A DNA stretch of 64,000 bases, taken from NCBI GenBank assembly GCA_044869805.1, contig JBIOXV010000082.1, forward strand, positions 7,452 to 71,451, in the 5' to 3' direction. Source of the DNA: CAWDVR01 sp044869805. GTDB taxonomy: Bacteria; Acidobacteriota; Thermoanaerobaculia; Multivoradales; SZUA-115. Under the pieces are notes generated by a model that had not been told where the DNA came from, did no database searches, and saw only the letters and a program-made list of their open reading frames with translations. Shown piece by piece: positions 56,480-64,000 of this stretch. A program made the translations under genes and the position numbers. Each line of letters begins with the position of its first letter. The stretch's first letter is position 1.

Positions 56480-58753
56480 CTACACCACCTCGACCCGCGT
56501 CACCTTTCGGTAGTTCTTCGACAGCAGGTTGCCGCGCTGGGCGCGGCTTCCACGCCAGGGATCGAAGTCAGCTCCCTTGAGATTGGTGTAGCCCTTGCCG
56601 GCGTGGATGCGCAGCGTGGCGCCGTCGGGGAGCACGGCGGCGGCGAGCATGGACTCGGCCGCGGCCTTGGATCGCGGGATGTTCACGATCTTCACCCCCT
56701 TGCCGCGCGGCAGGCGCGGCAGCTCGGCCAGGGTGAAGACCAGCAGGCGCCCGGAGTCGGTGACCGCGGCGATCTCGTCGCCATCGAGCGAGGCCACCGG
56801 CTGCGGCGGCAGCGCCCGCGCCCCGGCGGTCACCGAGATCACCGCCTTGCCGGCCTTGTTCTTGGCGAACAGGTCCGAGACCCGGGCCAGGAAGCCGTAG
56901 CCGGCAGTGGTGGAGAGCAGCACCCAGTCGTCCTCGTTGCCGAGCATCACGCCCACGAACGAGGCCCCGGCAGGCGGCGTCAGGCTCGAGGACAGCGGTT
57001 CCCCATGGCCGCGCGCCGAGGGCAGTGAGTGGGCGGCGAGCGAGTAGGAGCGCCCCGTCGAGTCGAGGAATACCGCGAGCTGGTTGCTGCGCCCCTGGGC
57101 GGCGTCGAGGAAGGCGTCGCCGGCCCGGTAGGCCAGGCCCTCGACCTCGATGTCGTGGCCCTTGGCGGCGCGCACCCAGCCCTTCTCGGAGAGGATCACG
57201 GTCACCGGCTCGGACGGCAGCAGCTCGGACTCGGCGAGCGCCCGCGACGCCTCGCGCTGCCGGATCGGCGAGCGCCGCGCATCGCCGAACTCCTCGGCGT
57301 CCGCCAGCAGCTCGTCGCGCACCAGGCGCTTGAGCCGCGCTTCCGAGCCCAGGATCTGGTCGAGCTCGTCGCGCTCCTGGAGCAGCCCGTCTTGCTCGCC
57401 GCGGATCTTCATCTCCTCGAGCTTGGCGAGATGCCGCAGCTTGGTCTCGAGGATGGCCTCGGCCTGCAGATCGGAGAGGCCGAAGCGCTCCATCAGCACC
57501 GGCTTGGGTTCCTCTTCGGTGCGGATGATGCGGATCACCTCGTCGAGGTTGAGATAGGCGACGAGCAGACCTTCCAGGATGTGGAGCCGCGCCAGCACCT
57601 TCTCGAAGCGGAACTTGAGGCGCCGCCGCACGGTCTCGACGCGGAACGCGAGCCACTCGCCGAGCAGGGTCGCGAGGTCGTACTGCCGGGGCCGGCCATC
57701 GAGCCCGATCGCCGTCAGGTTGACGCGGTAGGTGCGCTCGAGCTCGGTGGTGGCGAAGAGGTGGGCGAGGAGCGGCTCGGCGTCGACCCGGCTGGAGCGC
57801 AGGCTGATCACCAGGCGGGTGGGGTTCTCGTGATCCGACTCGTCGCGCAGGTCCTCGACCAGGGGCAGCTTCTTGGCCTGCATCTGTTGAGCGATCTGCG
57901 CCAGCACCTTGGCGCCCGACACCTGGTAAGGCAGCGCGGTGATCACCACGTCGTTGCCCTCCGGCTCCCACGCCGCCCGCATGCGCACGCTGCCGGCGCC
58001 CGTCTCGTAGATCGCCGCGAGCTCCTCGGGCGACGAGATGATCTCGGCCTCGGTCGGGTAGTCCGGGCCGGGGAGGAAGGCGGCGAGCTCCGCCGCCGTG
58101 GCCTTGGGGTGCTCGAGCAGGTGGACCGCGGCGCGCACCACCTCGCCCACGTTGTGGGGCGGAACGTCCGTCGCCATGCCCACCGCAATGCCGGAGGCGC
58201 CGTTCAAGAGCACGTGCGGCAGCCGCGAGGGCAGGAGCCGCGGCTCCTCCAGGGTGCCGTCGAAGTTGGGGCCCCACTCGACCGTGCCCTGCTCGAGCTC
58301 GGAGAGCAGGGTCTGCGCGAAGCGGGTCAGGCGCGCCTCGGTATAGCGCATGGCGGCGAAGGACTTGGGGTCGTCCTGCGAGCCCCAGTTGCCCTGCCCG
58401 TCGACCAGCGGGTAGCGAAAAGAGAAGGGCTGCGCCATCAGCACCATGGCCTCGTAGCAGGCGGTGTCGCCGTGCGGGTGGTACTTGCCGAGCACGTCGC
58501 CCACGGTGCGGGCCGACTTCTTGAACTTGGCCTGCGCCGAGAGGCCGAGCTCACTCATCGCGTAGACGATGCGGCGCTGCACCGGCTTCAGGCCGTCGCC
58601 CACGTGCGGCAGGGCGCGGTCGAGGATGACGTACATCGAGTAGTCGAGGTAGGCCTTCTCGGTGAAGGCGGCGAGCGGCACCCGCTCGACCTCGGTGAAG
58701 GGGAGGATGGGAGTGCGCGGGCCGGAGCGGCCGGGTTTTCCCTTGCGTGCCAT
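56480..58753 (-). CDS. parC: DNA topoisomerase IV subunit A
   Basis: 757 aa, the length of ParC rather than GyrA. KPVQRRIVYAMSELGL and YHPHGDTACYEAMVLMAQPF form the quinolone region (Thr97 at the place of Ser80 in E. coli ParC). Catalytic Tyr137 is in AAMRYTEARL. The C-terminal pinwheel is short and lacks a clear gyrase box. It decatenates chromosomes together with ParE, which is not encoded nearby. The antisense long frame is a shadow. Confidence 0.94.
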   Translation of the reverse strand: MARKGKPGRSGPRTPILPFTEVERVPLAAFTEKAYLDYSMYVILDRALPHVGDGLKPVQRRIVYAMSELGLSAQAKFKKSARTVGDVLGKYHPHGDTACYEAMVLMAQPFSFRYPLVDGQGNWGSQDDPKSFAAMRYTEARLTRFAQTLLSELEQGTVEWGPNFDGTLEEPRLLPSRLPHVLLNGASGIAVGMATDVPPHNVGEVVRAAVHLLEHPKATAAELAAFLPGPDYPTEAEIISSPEELAAIYETGAGSVRMRAAWEPEGNDVVITALPYQVSGAKVLAQIAQQMQAKKLPLVEDLRDESDHENPTRLVISLRSSRVDAEPLLAHLFATTELERTYRVNLTAIGLDGRPRQYDLATLLGEWLAFRVETVRRRLKFRFEKVLARLHILEGLLVAYLNLDEVIRIIRTEEEPKPVLMERFGLSDLQAEAILETKLRHLAKLEEMKIRGEQDGLLQERDELDQILGSEARLKRLVRDELLADAEEFGDARRSPIRQREASRALAESELLPSEPVTVILSEKGWVRAAKGHDIEVEGLAYRAGDAFLDAAQGRSNQLAVFLDSTGRSYSLAAHSLPSARGHGEPLSSSLTPPAGASFVGVMLGNEDDWVLLSTTAGYGFLARVSDLFAKNKAGKAVISVTAGARALPPQPVASLDGDEIAAVTDSGRLLVFTLAELPRLPRGKGVKIVNIPRSKAAAESMLAAAVLPDGATLRIHAGKGYTNLKGADFDPWRGSRAQRGNLLSKNYRKVTRVEVV

Positions 58754-58830
58754 GGCGGCGGCGGATCTTAGCGGATTGGGGCACCCGGCTCGCGGCGCGC
58801 CGCGCGGGAGGCGGCTACAATCGGCCCGCC

Positions 58831-59802
58831 GTGCAACCCGCGCCTCCCCCTCTCGCCGCTTCGGCGCTCTCCTTGGCGCGCATCGAGGAAGCCGCGCGCT
58901 CGATCGACCGCGTGTTCCGGGACACGCCGCTCTTCCAGCTCGCGCCGCTCTCGGCGCGGCTCGGCCTCGAGCTCCACCTGAAGGTCGAGACCGTCAACTC
59001 CATCCGCAGCTTCAAGGGCCGGGGGGCGGAGTGGTTCGTGGCGGGGCTCGAAGGGGCGCCGCCACTGGTCTGCGGCTCGGCGGGCAACTTCGGCCAGGGG
59101 CTTGCCTACGCCGCGGCCAAGCGCGGGCTGGCGCTCACCGTGTTTGCGGCGCGCGCCGCCAACCCGCTCAAGGTCGAGCGCATCCGCGAGCTGGGTGCCC
59201 AGGTGCGGCTCGAGGGCGAGGACTTCGACGCCGCCAAGGAGGCCGCGCGGTCCTTCGCGCTGGCCAATGGGGCGCTTTTCGTCGAGGACGGGCGCGAGCC
59301 CGCGATCGCCGAGGGCGCCGGCACCATCGGCCTCGAGCTCGAACGCTCGGGCGCCGCGTTCGACGCCCTGCTGGTGCCGCTCGGCAACGGCGCGCTCTTG
59401 AACGGCATCGGCCGGTGGATCAAGGCCCACGCGCCGGCCACGCGGGTGATCGGAGTAGTCGCCGCCGGCGCGCCGGCCATGGAGCGTTCGTTCCGGGAGC
59501 GGCGGCCGGTGGCGACCGACTCGGTCTCGACCCTCGCCGACGGCATCGCGGTGCGCGTGCCGGTGCCGGAGGCGGTGGAGGAGATGCTGCTGTGGGTCGA
59601 CGACGTGCTCGCGGTCGAGGACGAGGCGATCCTCGAAGCCATGCGCCTCCTCCACCGCGAGGCCGGCCTGGTGGTCGAGCCGGCGGGCGCCGCGGGCGTG
59701 GCGGCGGCGCTCGCCCACCGGGAGCGCTTCGCCGGCCGGCGGATCGCGACCCCGCTGTGCGGTGGCAACCTGACGGCGGAGCAGGTGCGGCGCTGGCTGT
59801 AG
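58831..59802 (+). CDS. PLP-dependent threonine dehydratase-like enzyme
   Basis: 323 aa from a GTG at 58831; an earlier start at 58747 would overlap parC and adds an unlikely Arg-rich leader. Fold type II PLP enzyme: Lys62 in IRSFKGRGAEW, SAGNFGQGLAYAA for the substrate, VPLGNGALLNG for PLP phosphate and PLCGGNLT near the end. It resembles threonine/serine dehydratases (IlvA/TdcB group) without the ACT domain. It deaminates threonine or serine to the 2-oxo acid or racemises serine. Confidence 0.9.
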   Translation: MQPAPPPLAASALSLARIEEAARSIDRVFRDTPLFQLAPLSARLGLELHLKVETVNSIRSFKGRGAEWFVAGLEGAPPLVCGSAGNFGQGLAYAAAKRGLALTVFAARAANPLKVERIRELGAQVRLEGEDFDAAKEAARSFALANGALFVEDGREPAIAEGAGTIGLELERSGAAFDALLVPLGNGALLNGIGRWIKAHAPATRVIGVVAAGAPAMERSFRERRPVATDSVSTLADGIAVRVPVPEAVEEMLLWVDDVLAVEDEAILEAMRLLHREAGLVVEPAGAAGVAAALAHRERFAGRRIATPLCGGNLTAEQVRRWL

Positions 59803-59883
59803 CCGAGGAGCCCCGGGCGGGCTTGATCCGCTCGTCACGCGCACCCTGCGCCTTCGACAGAACGAGCTACGATCAGCCGATCT

Positions 59884-60420
59884 ATGCCGATCCGTGACCT
59901 TCTCCAGCTCGGCAACCCACTGCTGCGCGAGCCCTGCGCCGCGGTGGCCGACCCGGCGGTGCCCGAGGTCGCGGCGCTGGTCGCCAACCTCGCCGAAACG
60001 CTGGCGCACTGGCGGGCCTCGACCGGCTACGGCCGCGCCATCGCCGCGCCGCAGATCGGCGTGCTCGAGCGCGTGGTGTTCTTGCAGCTCCCCGGCCGCG
60101 AGCCCTGGCCGCTGGTCAACCCGGAGATCGTGCGGCGAAGCGGCGAGACCATGGTGGTGTGGGACGCCTGCCTGTCCTTCCTCTCGATCTTCATGCAGGT
60201 GCGCCGGCACTGCGCGATCACCGTGCGCCACCAGGACTTGGCGGGCGCGTGGCACGAGGTCGAGGCAGGGCTCGAAGACGACCTCGCCGAGCTGCTGCAA
60301 CACGAGATCGACCACCTGGACGGCGTGCTGGCCCTCGATCGCGTCGAGGACGTGAAGACGATCGTGACGCGCCAGGAGTTCGAGCAGCGGTATCGAGCCG
60401 GCAGCCCGTACGGGCGCTGA
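59884..60420 (+). CDS. def: Peptide deformylase (variant motif 2)
   Basis: 178 aa. Motif 1 is GRAIAAPQIGV (usually GxGLAAPQxG) and motif 3 is QHEIDHLDG (metal His140, His144 and Glu141). Motif 2, normally EGCLS, is DACLS with the metal-binding Cys96 kept. It removes the formyl group from nascent proteins; variant enzymes are often secondary copies. It follows the dehydratase gene by 81 bp. Confidence 0.88.
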   Translation: MPIRDLLQLGNPLLREPCAAVADPAVPEVAALVANLAETLAHWRASTGYGRAIAAPQIGVLERVVFLQLPGREPWPLVNPEIVRRSGETMVVWDACLSFLSIFMQVRRHCAITVRHQDLAGAWHEVEAGLEDDLAELLQHEIDHLDGVLALDRVEDVKTIVTRQEFEQRYRAGSPYGR

Positions 60421-60468
60421 GAGCTCCCACGCCTGGAGCGGCGGGGGCACCGGATCTACACTTCCCGC

Positions 60469-62022
60469 GTGCTCGCCGATCGTCCCGGCATGGCCATACC
60501 CAGCCCTCCGGCCCTCGAACGGCGGCCGCGCGCCGGCTGGCCGGTCTGGGTCGCGCTGCCCATCGCCCTGGCGCTCGTCACCGCGGTGGCGCGTGCCGCC
60601 GAGGCCAACCCCACCACCGCCGGCTTCGCGTACCTCCTCCTGGTGCTCGGCTTCTCCACCTGGAGCGGCTGGGCCCTGGGGATCGCGGCCTCGGTCGGTG
60701 CCACGTTGTGCTTCAACTTCTTCTTCTTCCCCCCGGTCGGCACCTTCACCATCGCCGAGCCCGCCAACTGGGTGGCGCTCTCGGCCTTCCTGGTCTCCTC
60801 GGCCCTGGTCTCCCGGCTGGTTTCCCTGGCCCGCGCGCAGGCGGCCGAGGCCGAGCGGAGGCGGCGCGAGGTGGAGACCTTGTACGAGCTCTGCTTCAGC
60901 CTCTTCGCCGTCAGCCAGCGGGCGGGGGTGCTCGGCGAGGCCGCGGCGCGCACTCTGGCGGCGATCGGCGCCAAGTCGGGCGGTCTCCTCGTGACCGGCA
61001 CCGGCGAGTCGCTCGAGTGGATGAGCCGGGTGGGAGAGGTGCGGCCGGAGATCGACGAGCCCGCGGCAAGGCAGGCGCTCGCGGGCGGCGCTCTCCTCGA
61101 CGTCGCCGGCCCGGGCCCCTGGCGTGCCGTCTACCTGCCGCTCTCGGCCGGCGGGCGCTCGAGCGGCGTGCTGGTGGCGCGCGGCGCGCCGGCCTCGCGC
61201 GCGGTGCTCGCATCGGCGGCGCGCCTGCTGGCCCTCGCCATCGAGCGCGAGCGGCTGCTCGCCGAGGCCGCGCACCTGGAGGCGGCGCGGCAGAGCGATC
61301 GCCTGAAGACCTCGCTGCTGCGCGCCGTGTCGCACGACCTGCGCACACCGCTCACCGCCATGCGCCTGCTGATCGACAGCCTGGGCCGGCAGGTGGAGGG
61401 CCACGCCGAGGCGCGAGCCAGCCTCGACACGCTGGCGCGCGAGCAACAGCGGCTGACCCGCCGCATCGACAACCTGCTGGCTTTCGCGCGTCTCGAGGCC
61501 GGGGTCGCCCGCCCGCACCGCGCGCCGGTCCCCGCCTCCTCGCTCCTCGCCTCGGCCCGCGACAGCCTGGCGCCGGTGCTCGCCGAGCGACGGCTCGAGG
61601 TCGGGAGCGAGGACGGCTGCCCGGAGCTCGAGGTCGACCCGTCGCTGGCGCTCGAGATCCTGGTCAACCTGATCGAGAACGCGGCCCGCGTCTCGGCCGC
61701 CGGCGGGACGATCGAGATCTCCGTCGGCCGCGACCCGGCCGACCCGGAGAAGGTACGGCTCGAGGTGCTGGACCGCGGCCCCGGCGTGCCGGAGAGCGTG
61801 AAGCAGCTCCTGGGCGGCGCCCTCGACCGCCATCGCGCCGGGGAGGCAGGCGCCTCGGACAGCGCACCCGGCGGGCTGGGCCTGGCGATCGCCCGCGCCT
61901 TTGCCGAGGCCCAGGGCGGCTCGCTCGCGCTGCTCGACCGCGCGGGCGGCGGCACCGTGGCGCGGCTGATCCTGCCCGCCAGCGTCGAGCCTGGCCTCGG
62001 CCCCGAGGAGGAAACGCCATGA
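60469..62022 (+). CDS. Membrane sensor histidine kinase (KdpD C-terminal-like)
   Basis: 517 aa, GTG start. Four-helix DUF4118 membrane unit of KdpD type (PTTAGFAYLLLVLGFSTWSG, LCFNFFFFPPVGTFTI), a GAF-like domain (about 140-270), then HisKA with His289 in VSHDLRTPLT and HATPase (NLIENAARVSAAGG, DRGPGVP, GGLGLAIARA). The large KdpD N-terminal sensor and USP domains are missing, and no kdpFABC genes are near, so it may sense something other than potassium. It overlaps its response regulator gene by 4 bp. Confidence 0.92.
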   Translation: MLADRPGMAIPSPPALERRPRAGWPVWVALPIALALVTAVARAAEANPTTAGFAYLLLVLGFSTWSGWALGIAASVGATLCFNFFFFPPVGTFTIAEPANWVALSAFLVSSALVSRLVSLARAQAAEAERRRREVETLYELCFSLFAVSQRAGVLGEAAARTLAAIGAKSGGLLVTGTGESLEWMSRVGEVRPEIDEPAARQALAGGALLDVAGPGPWRAVYLPLSAGGRSSGVLVARGAPASRAVLASAARLLALAIERERLLAEAAHLEAARQSDRLKTSLLRAVSHDLRTPLTAMRLLIDSLGRQVEGHAEARASLDTLAREQQRLTRRIDNLLAFARLEAGVARPHRAPVPASSLLASARDSLAPVLAERRLEVGSEDGCPELEVDPSLALEILVNLIENAARVSAAGGTIEISVGRDPADPEKVRLEVLDRGPGVPESVKQLLGGALDRHRAGEAGASDSAPGGLGLAIARAFAEAQGGSLALLDRAGGGTVARLILPASVEPGLGPEEETP

Positions 62023-62729
62023 GCCCCGGCACGCCGCTCGTCCTGGTGGTGGACGACGACCCCGCGATCCGCGAGACGCTGGCCCGCGAGCTCGAGGCCG
62101 CGGGCTACGCGGCGATCACCGGCGGCGACGGCCTCGAGGGCGCCCGCGCCTTCGAGGAGCGGCAGCCGGACCTGGTGATCACCGACCTCGCCATGCCGCG
62201 CGCCGACGGCTTCGGCGTGATCCGCGCCGTGCGCCGTGCCGGCCTGACCCCGGTCCTGGTGCTCTCGGTGCGCGGCGAGGAAGAGGACAAGGTACGGGCC
62301 CTCGACGCCGGCGCCGACGACTACGTCACCAAGCCATTCTCGCTCGCCGAGCTGCTGGCCCGGGTGCGCTCGCAGCTCCGCCGCGCCACGGGCATCACCG
62401 CCCAGGTGCTGCGTTTCCCGGACCTCGAGATCGACCTCGCGCGCCGTAGTGTCCTGCAGGGCGGCCGCGAGGTGCGCCTCACCCCCACCGAGCTCGCCAT
62501 CCTCGAGCTGCTGGCGAGCCGGCCCGGCCGGCCCGTCACCCTGCGCCAGATCGTGGCCGCGGTGTGGAAGGGTGCGCCGGCCACCTCGGCCGATACCGTG
62601 CGGGTGCACGTCGGCGCGCTGCGCAAGAAGCTCGAGCCCGACCCCGGGAACCCGCGCTACATCGGCACCGAGCCCTGGGTGGGCTACCGCTTCCTCGCCG
62701 AGCCGCTGGCGGGCATCTCGTCCTCCTGA
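62019..62729 (+). CDS. OmpR/KdpE-type response regulator
   Basis: 236 aa, ATG overlapping the kinase stop. Receiver domain with acidic pocket VVDDDP, phospho-acceptor Asp56 (VITDLAMPRADG) and Lys105 (YVTKPFS). The C-terminal winged helix is of the OmpR/PhoB type (VRLTPTELAILELLA, VRVHVGALRKKLE, YRFL). It is the partner of the KdpD-like kinase upstream; target genes are not evident in the window. Confidence 0.95.
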   Translation: MSPGTPLVLVVDDDPAIRETLARELEAAGYAAITGGDGLEGARAFEERQPDLVITDLAMPRADGFGVIRAVRRAGLTPVLVLSVRGEEEDKVRALDAGADDYVTKPFSLAELLARVRSQLRRATGITAQVLRFPDLEIDLARRSVLQGGREVRLTPTELAILELLASRPGRPVTLRQIVAAVWKGAPATSADTVRVHVGALRKKLEPDPGNPRYIGTEPWVGYRFLAEPLAGISSS

Positions 62730-62773
62730 AGATCGCCGAATACCAGGGCGCATCGAGGTGCTAGCATCGCCGA

Positions 62774-63055
62774 GTGGCGTTCAAGTTCGACTGGGACCCG
62801 CTCAAGGCCGAGGAGAACCTCAAGAAGCACCGGGTGTCGTTTGGAGAGGCCACAGGGGTGTTCCACGATTCGCTGGCCATCACGTACCCGGACGGCGAGC
62901 ACTCCCTGGGCGAGCCTCGGTTTCTGACCTTCGGGATGTCGGGCCAGCAAAGGATCCTCGTCGTCTCGCACTGCGAGACGGCGGCGGGTCTGCGAATCAT
63001 CAGCGCACGTTGTGTCACACGCGAGGAACGGAGAATCTATGAAGAAGGCGACTGA
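62774..63055 (+). CDS. brnT: BrnT family toxin
   Basis: 93 aa, GTG start. FKFDWDPLKAEENLKKHRVSFGEATGVFHD and GEPRFLTFG, then RIISARCVTREERRIYEEG are the BrnT marks (DWDxxKxxxNxxKHxVxFxEA). It is a RelE-fold ribonuclease. The antitoxin gene overlaps its 3' end by 17 bp, the usual toxin-first order of this family. Confidence 0.9.
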   Translation: MAFKFDWDPLKAEENLKKHRVSFGEATGVFHDSLAITYPDGEHSLGEPRFLTFGMSGQQRILVVSHCETAAGLRIISARCVTREERRIYEEGD

Positions 63056-63305
63056 AGTCGATCCTCTCGACCGAAAGTTCTCTCTCGGGACGCTCCCGGG
63101 AAAGGGAGTTAGAGGGAAGTACTTCTCTCGGGTGAGCAAAGGCAGCAACGTTGTCCGCCTTACGCCTGAGGTTGCTCGCATGTTTCCGACTGAGGAGGCG
63201 GTCAACCAAGCACTCCTCTCACTGGTCGAGCTCTCCAAGAGTCTTCCCCACCTCCAGCGCCGATCAAGCGGACGCCTGAAACGAACCGTGCGCCAGTCGC
63301 CATAA
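63039..63305 (+). CDS. Putative antitoxin partner of BrnT
   Basis: 88 aa from the ATG at 63039 (GGAACGGAG upstream); a start at 63012 is possible but lies before that site. It reads DPLDRKFSLGTLPGKGVRGK, then NVVRLTPEVARMFPTEEAVN and a Leu-rich helix. This differs from classical BrnA but resembles antitoxins with a FPxxxxVNxAL segment that often sit behind BrnT. DNA binding and autoregulation are inferred. Confidence 0.7.
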   Translation: MKKATEVDPLDRKFSLGTLPGKGVRGKYFSRVSKGSNVVRLTPEVARMFPTEEAVNQALLSLVELSKSLPHLQRRSSGRLKRTVRQSP

Positions 63306-63352
63306 GGGGCCCTTCCACTGGAGACAGTCGTGGCTCCTGGAGTTGTCTATCT

Positions 63353-63853
63353 TTGCCATCCCCATCACCGCAGTGGGACCCCAGAAAAGTCGCAATGGAT
63401 CATTTCAGAGCAGGCAGAGGTTCGGTCCTTTGTGCTCTGTCGGGAAGAAGGCTGGTTCAGCAGCGTCTCTCTCGTAGGTTGGGGGCTTCACCTAGTCGCT
63501 TCGCAGAGCCTCACCTTCTGATCGAATTCCTCAAGCGCCTGATCCGCGAAGCTCAGCGGAAGGTGTTTCTGATCCTCGACAACTTGCGAGTGCATCACGC
63601 GGCTCTCGTCCGCGAGTGGTTGGCTGAGCACGTGGACCAGATCGAAGTCTTCTATTTGCCCTCGTACAGCCCAGAGCTGAACCCCGACGAGTGCCTCAAC
63701 GTGGACCTCAAGCAGATGGTCACCTCGAAGGCGCCTGCGAGGAGCAAGAAGCTGCTGAAGAACATCACGCTCAGCCATCTGCGGAGACTCTCGAAGTCCC
63801 CGGCCCGCGTCCCAAAGTACTTCGATCATCCGAGTGTCCGATATGCCGCTTGA
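63353..63853 (+). pseudogene. Decayed IS630-family transposase (3' part)
   Basis: Residues from about 50 of this frame match the end of IS630-type DDE transposases: FLKRLIREAQRKVFLILDNL, RVHHAALVREWLAEH and FYLPSYSPELNPDECLN, with the catalytic Asp (LILDNL) and Glu (NPDE). The upstream part is scrambled; bits of it appear in two frames (63330-63500), and the N-terminal helix-turn-helix and first Asp are missing. No clear terminal repeats are seen. The remaining 147 bp to the window end hold no recognisable gene. Confidence 0.75.
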
Positions 63854-64000
63854 TTCCAACTTCAAATTGCCGGCTCAATAGCCTCCGCGAACCGGAGTCG
63901 GCGGGCCCGGACGCCGCGTCGCTGAGCGCCCGGCTCAAGACCGTGGGTGAGATGAGTGGACGTTTGGCGCATGCCAGCCGATCTTTAGCAACTCTTTCGC

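Noticed and set aside
56480..58753. Gyrase A instead of ParC
   Set aside because: Length of 757 aa, HGDTACYEAMVLMAQPF and the short C-terminal part without a clear gyrase box point to topoisomerase IV.
58768..61833. A 1,021-codon minus-strand frame
   Set aside because: It runs antisense to three clear genes (dehydratase, deformylase, histidine kinase) and has no protein-like segments.

Overview
The window is a very GC-rich stretch (roughly 70% by eye) of a Gram-negative bacterial chromosome. TonB-dependent and other outer-membrane barrels, lipoproteins, a tricorn protease, tandem DUF3857 proteins, a DUF5916 protein, CHAT-TPR proteins, a Ser/Thr kinase and an ECF sigma/anti-sigma pair together suggest an acidobacterium or a relative. 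That placement is an inference from gene content; no rRNA or tRNA gene was seen.

Layout. 1-4003 holds the N-terminal 1,334 codons of a minus-strand CHAT / P-loop NTPase / TPR protein that leaves the window on the left. 4103-8157 holds a saccharopine-dehydrogenase-like enzyme, an exported barrel protein interrupted by an in-frame TGA beside its signal peptide (possible selenocysteine codon or nonsense mutation), and a vanadium haloperoxidase. 8203-13871 (minus) is a tandem triplet of DUF3857/transglutaminase-like secreted proteins, only one of which keeps the catalytic Cys. 13989-18157 is a Zn/Mn ABC import operon whose two permeases carry cytoplasmic winged-helix tails, the first resembling a DtxR/MntR repressor. 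18163-23231 (minus) holds a Ser/Thr kinase with a pseudopilin-like outer domain and a tricorn protease. 23416-30000 holds a cysteine synthase/CBS-like enzyme, a flavin reductase, an M19 dipeptidase, a quinone-oxidoreductase-like enzyme, a VapBC module with a clear operator, an M28 peptidase and a HIT protein.

30073-38856 is the most unusual block and appears metal related: a small exported CPxC protein, a ZnuD-like TonB receptor with a His/Glu-rich loop, an SO_0444-type Cu/Zn efflux permease fused to an HflK-like SPFH domain, an HflC-like protein, a second HflK-like protein, a PQQ-type propeller and a second small CPxC protein. Most of these are overlapping or closely spaced on one strand. 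38992-44432 holds a DUF5916 protein, a BNR-repeat exoprotein and a radical-SAM-like fragment without its cluster motif. 44536-49226 is mostly housekeeping (mutM, udk, an O-methyltransferase, an alpha/beta hydrolase), with a long palindromic element at 45360-45482 and a dead toxin fragment. 48579-53450 is an ECF sigma factor / zinc anti-sigma / CHAT-TPR lipoprotein locus with a small downstream ORF. 53672-62729 holds a repeat-rich exoprotein, parC, a threonine-dehydratase-like enzyme, a peptide deformylase and a two-component system. The right end has a BrnT toxin-antitoxin pair and a decayed IS630 transposase.

Repeats: a 51-bp palindromic element occurs twice (inside the first CHAT gene at 2631-2681 and between genes at 46210-46260, 47/51 identical), a three-hairpin REP-like cluster lies at 26190-26284, and a five-copy 16-bp tandem repeat lies at 38870-38948. 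Coordinates, frames and motifs were read directly from the sequence. Family names come from motif recognition without database search.
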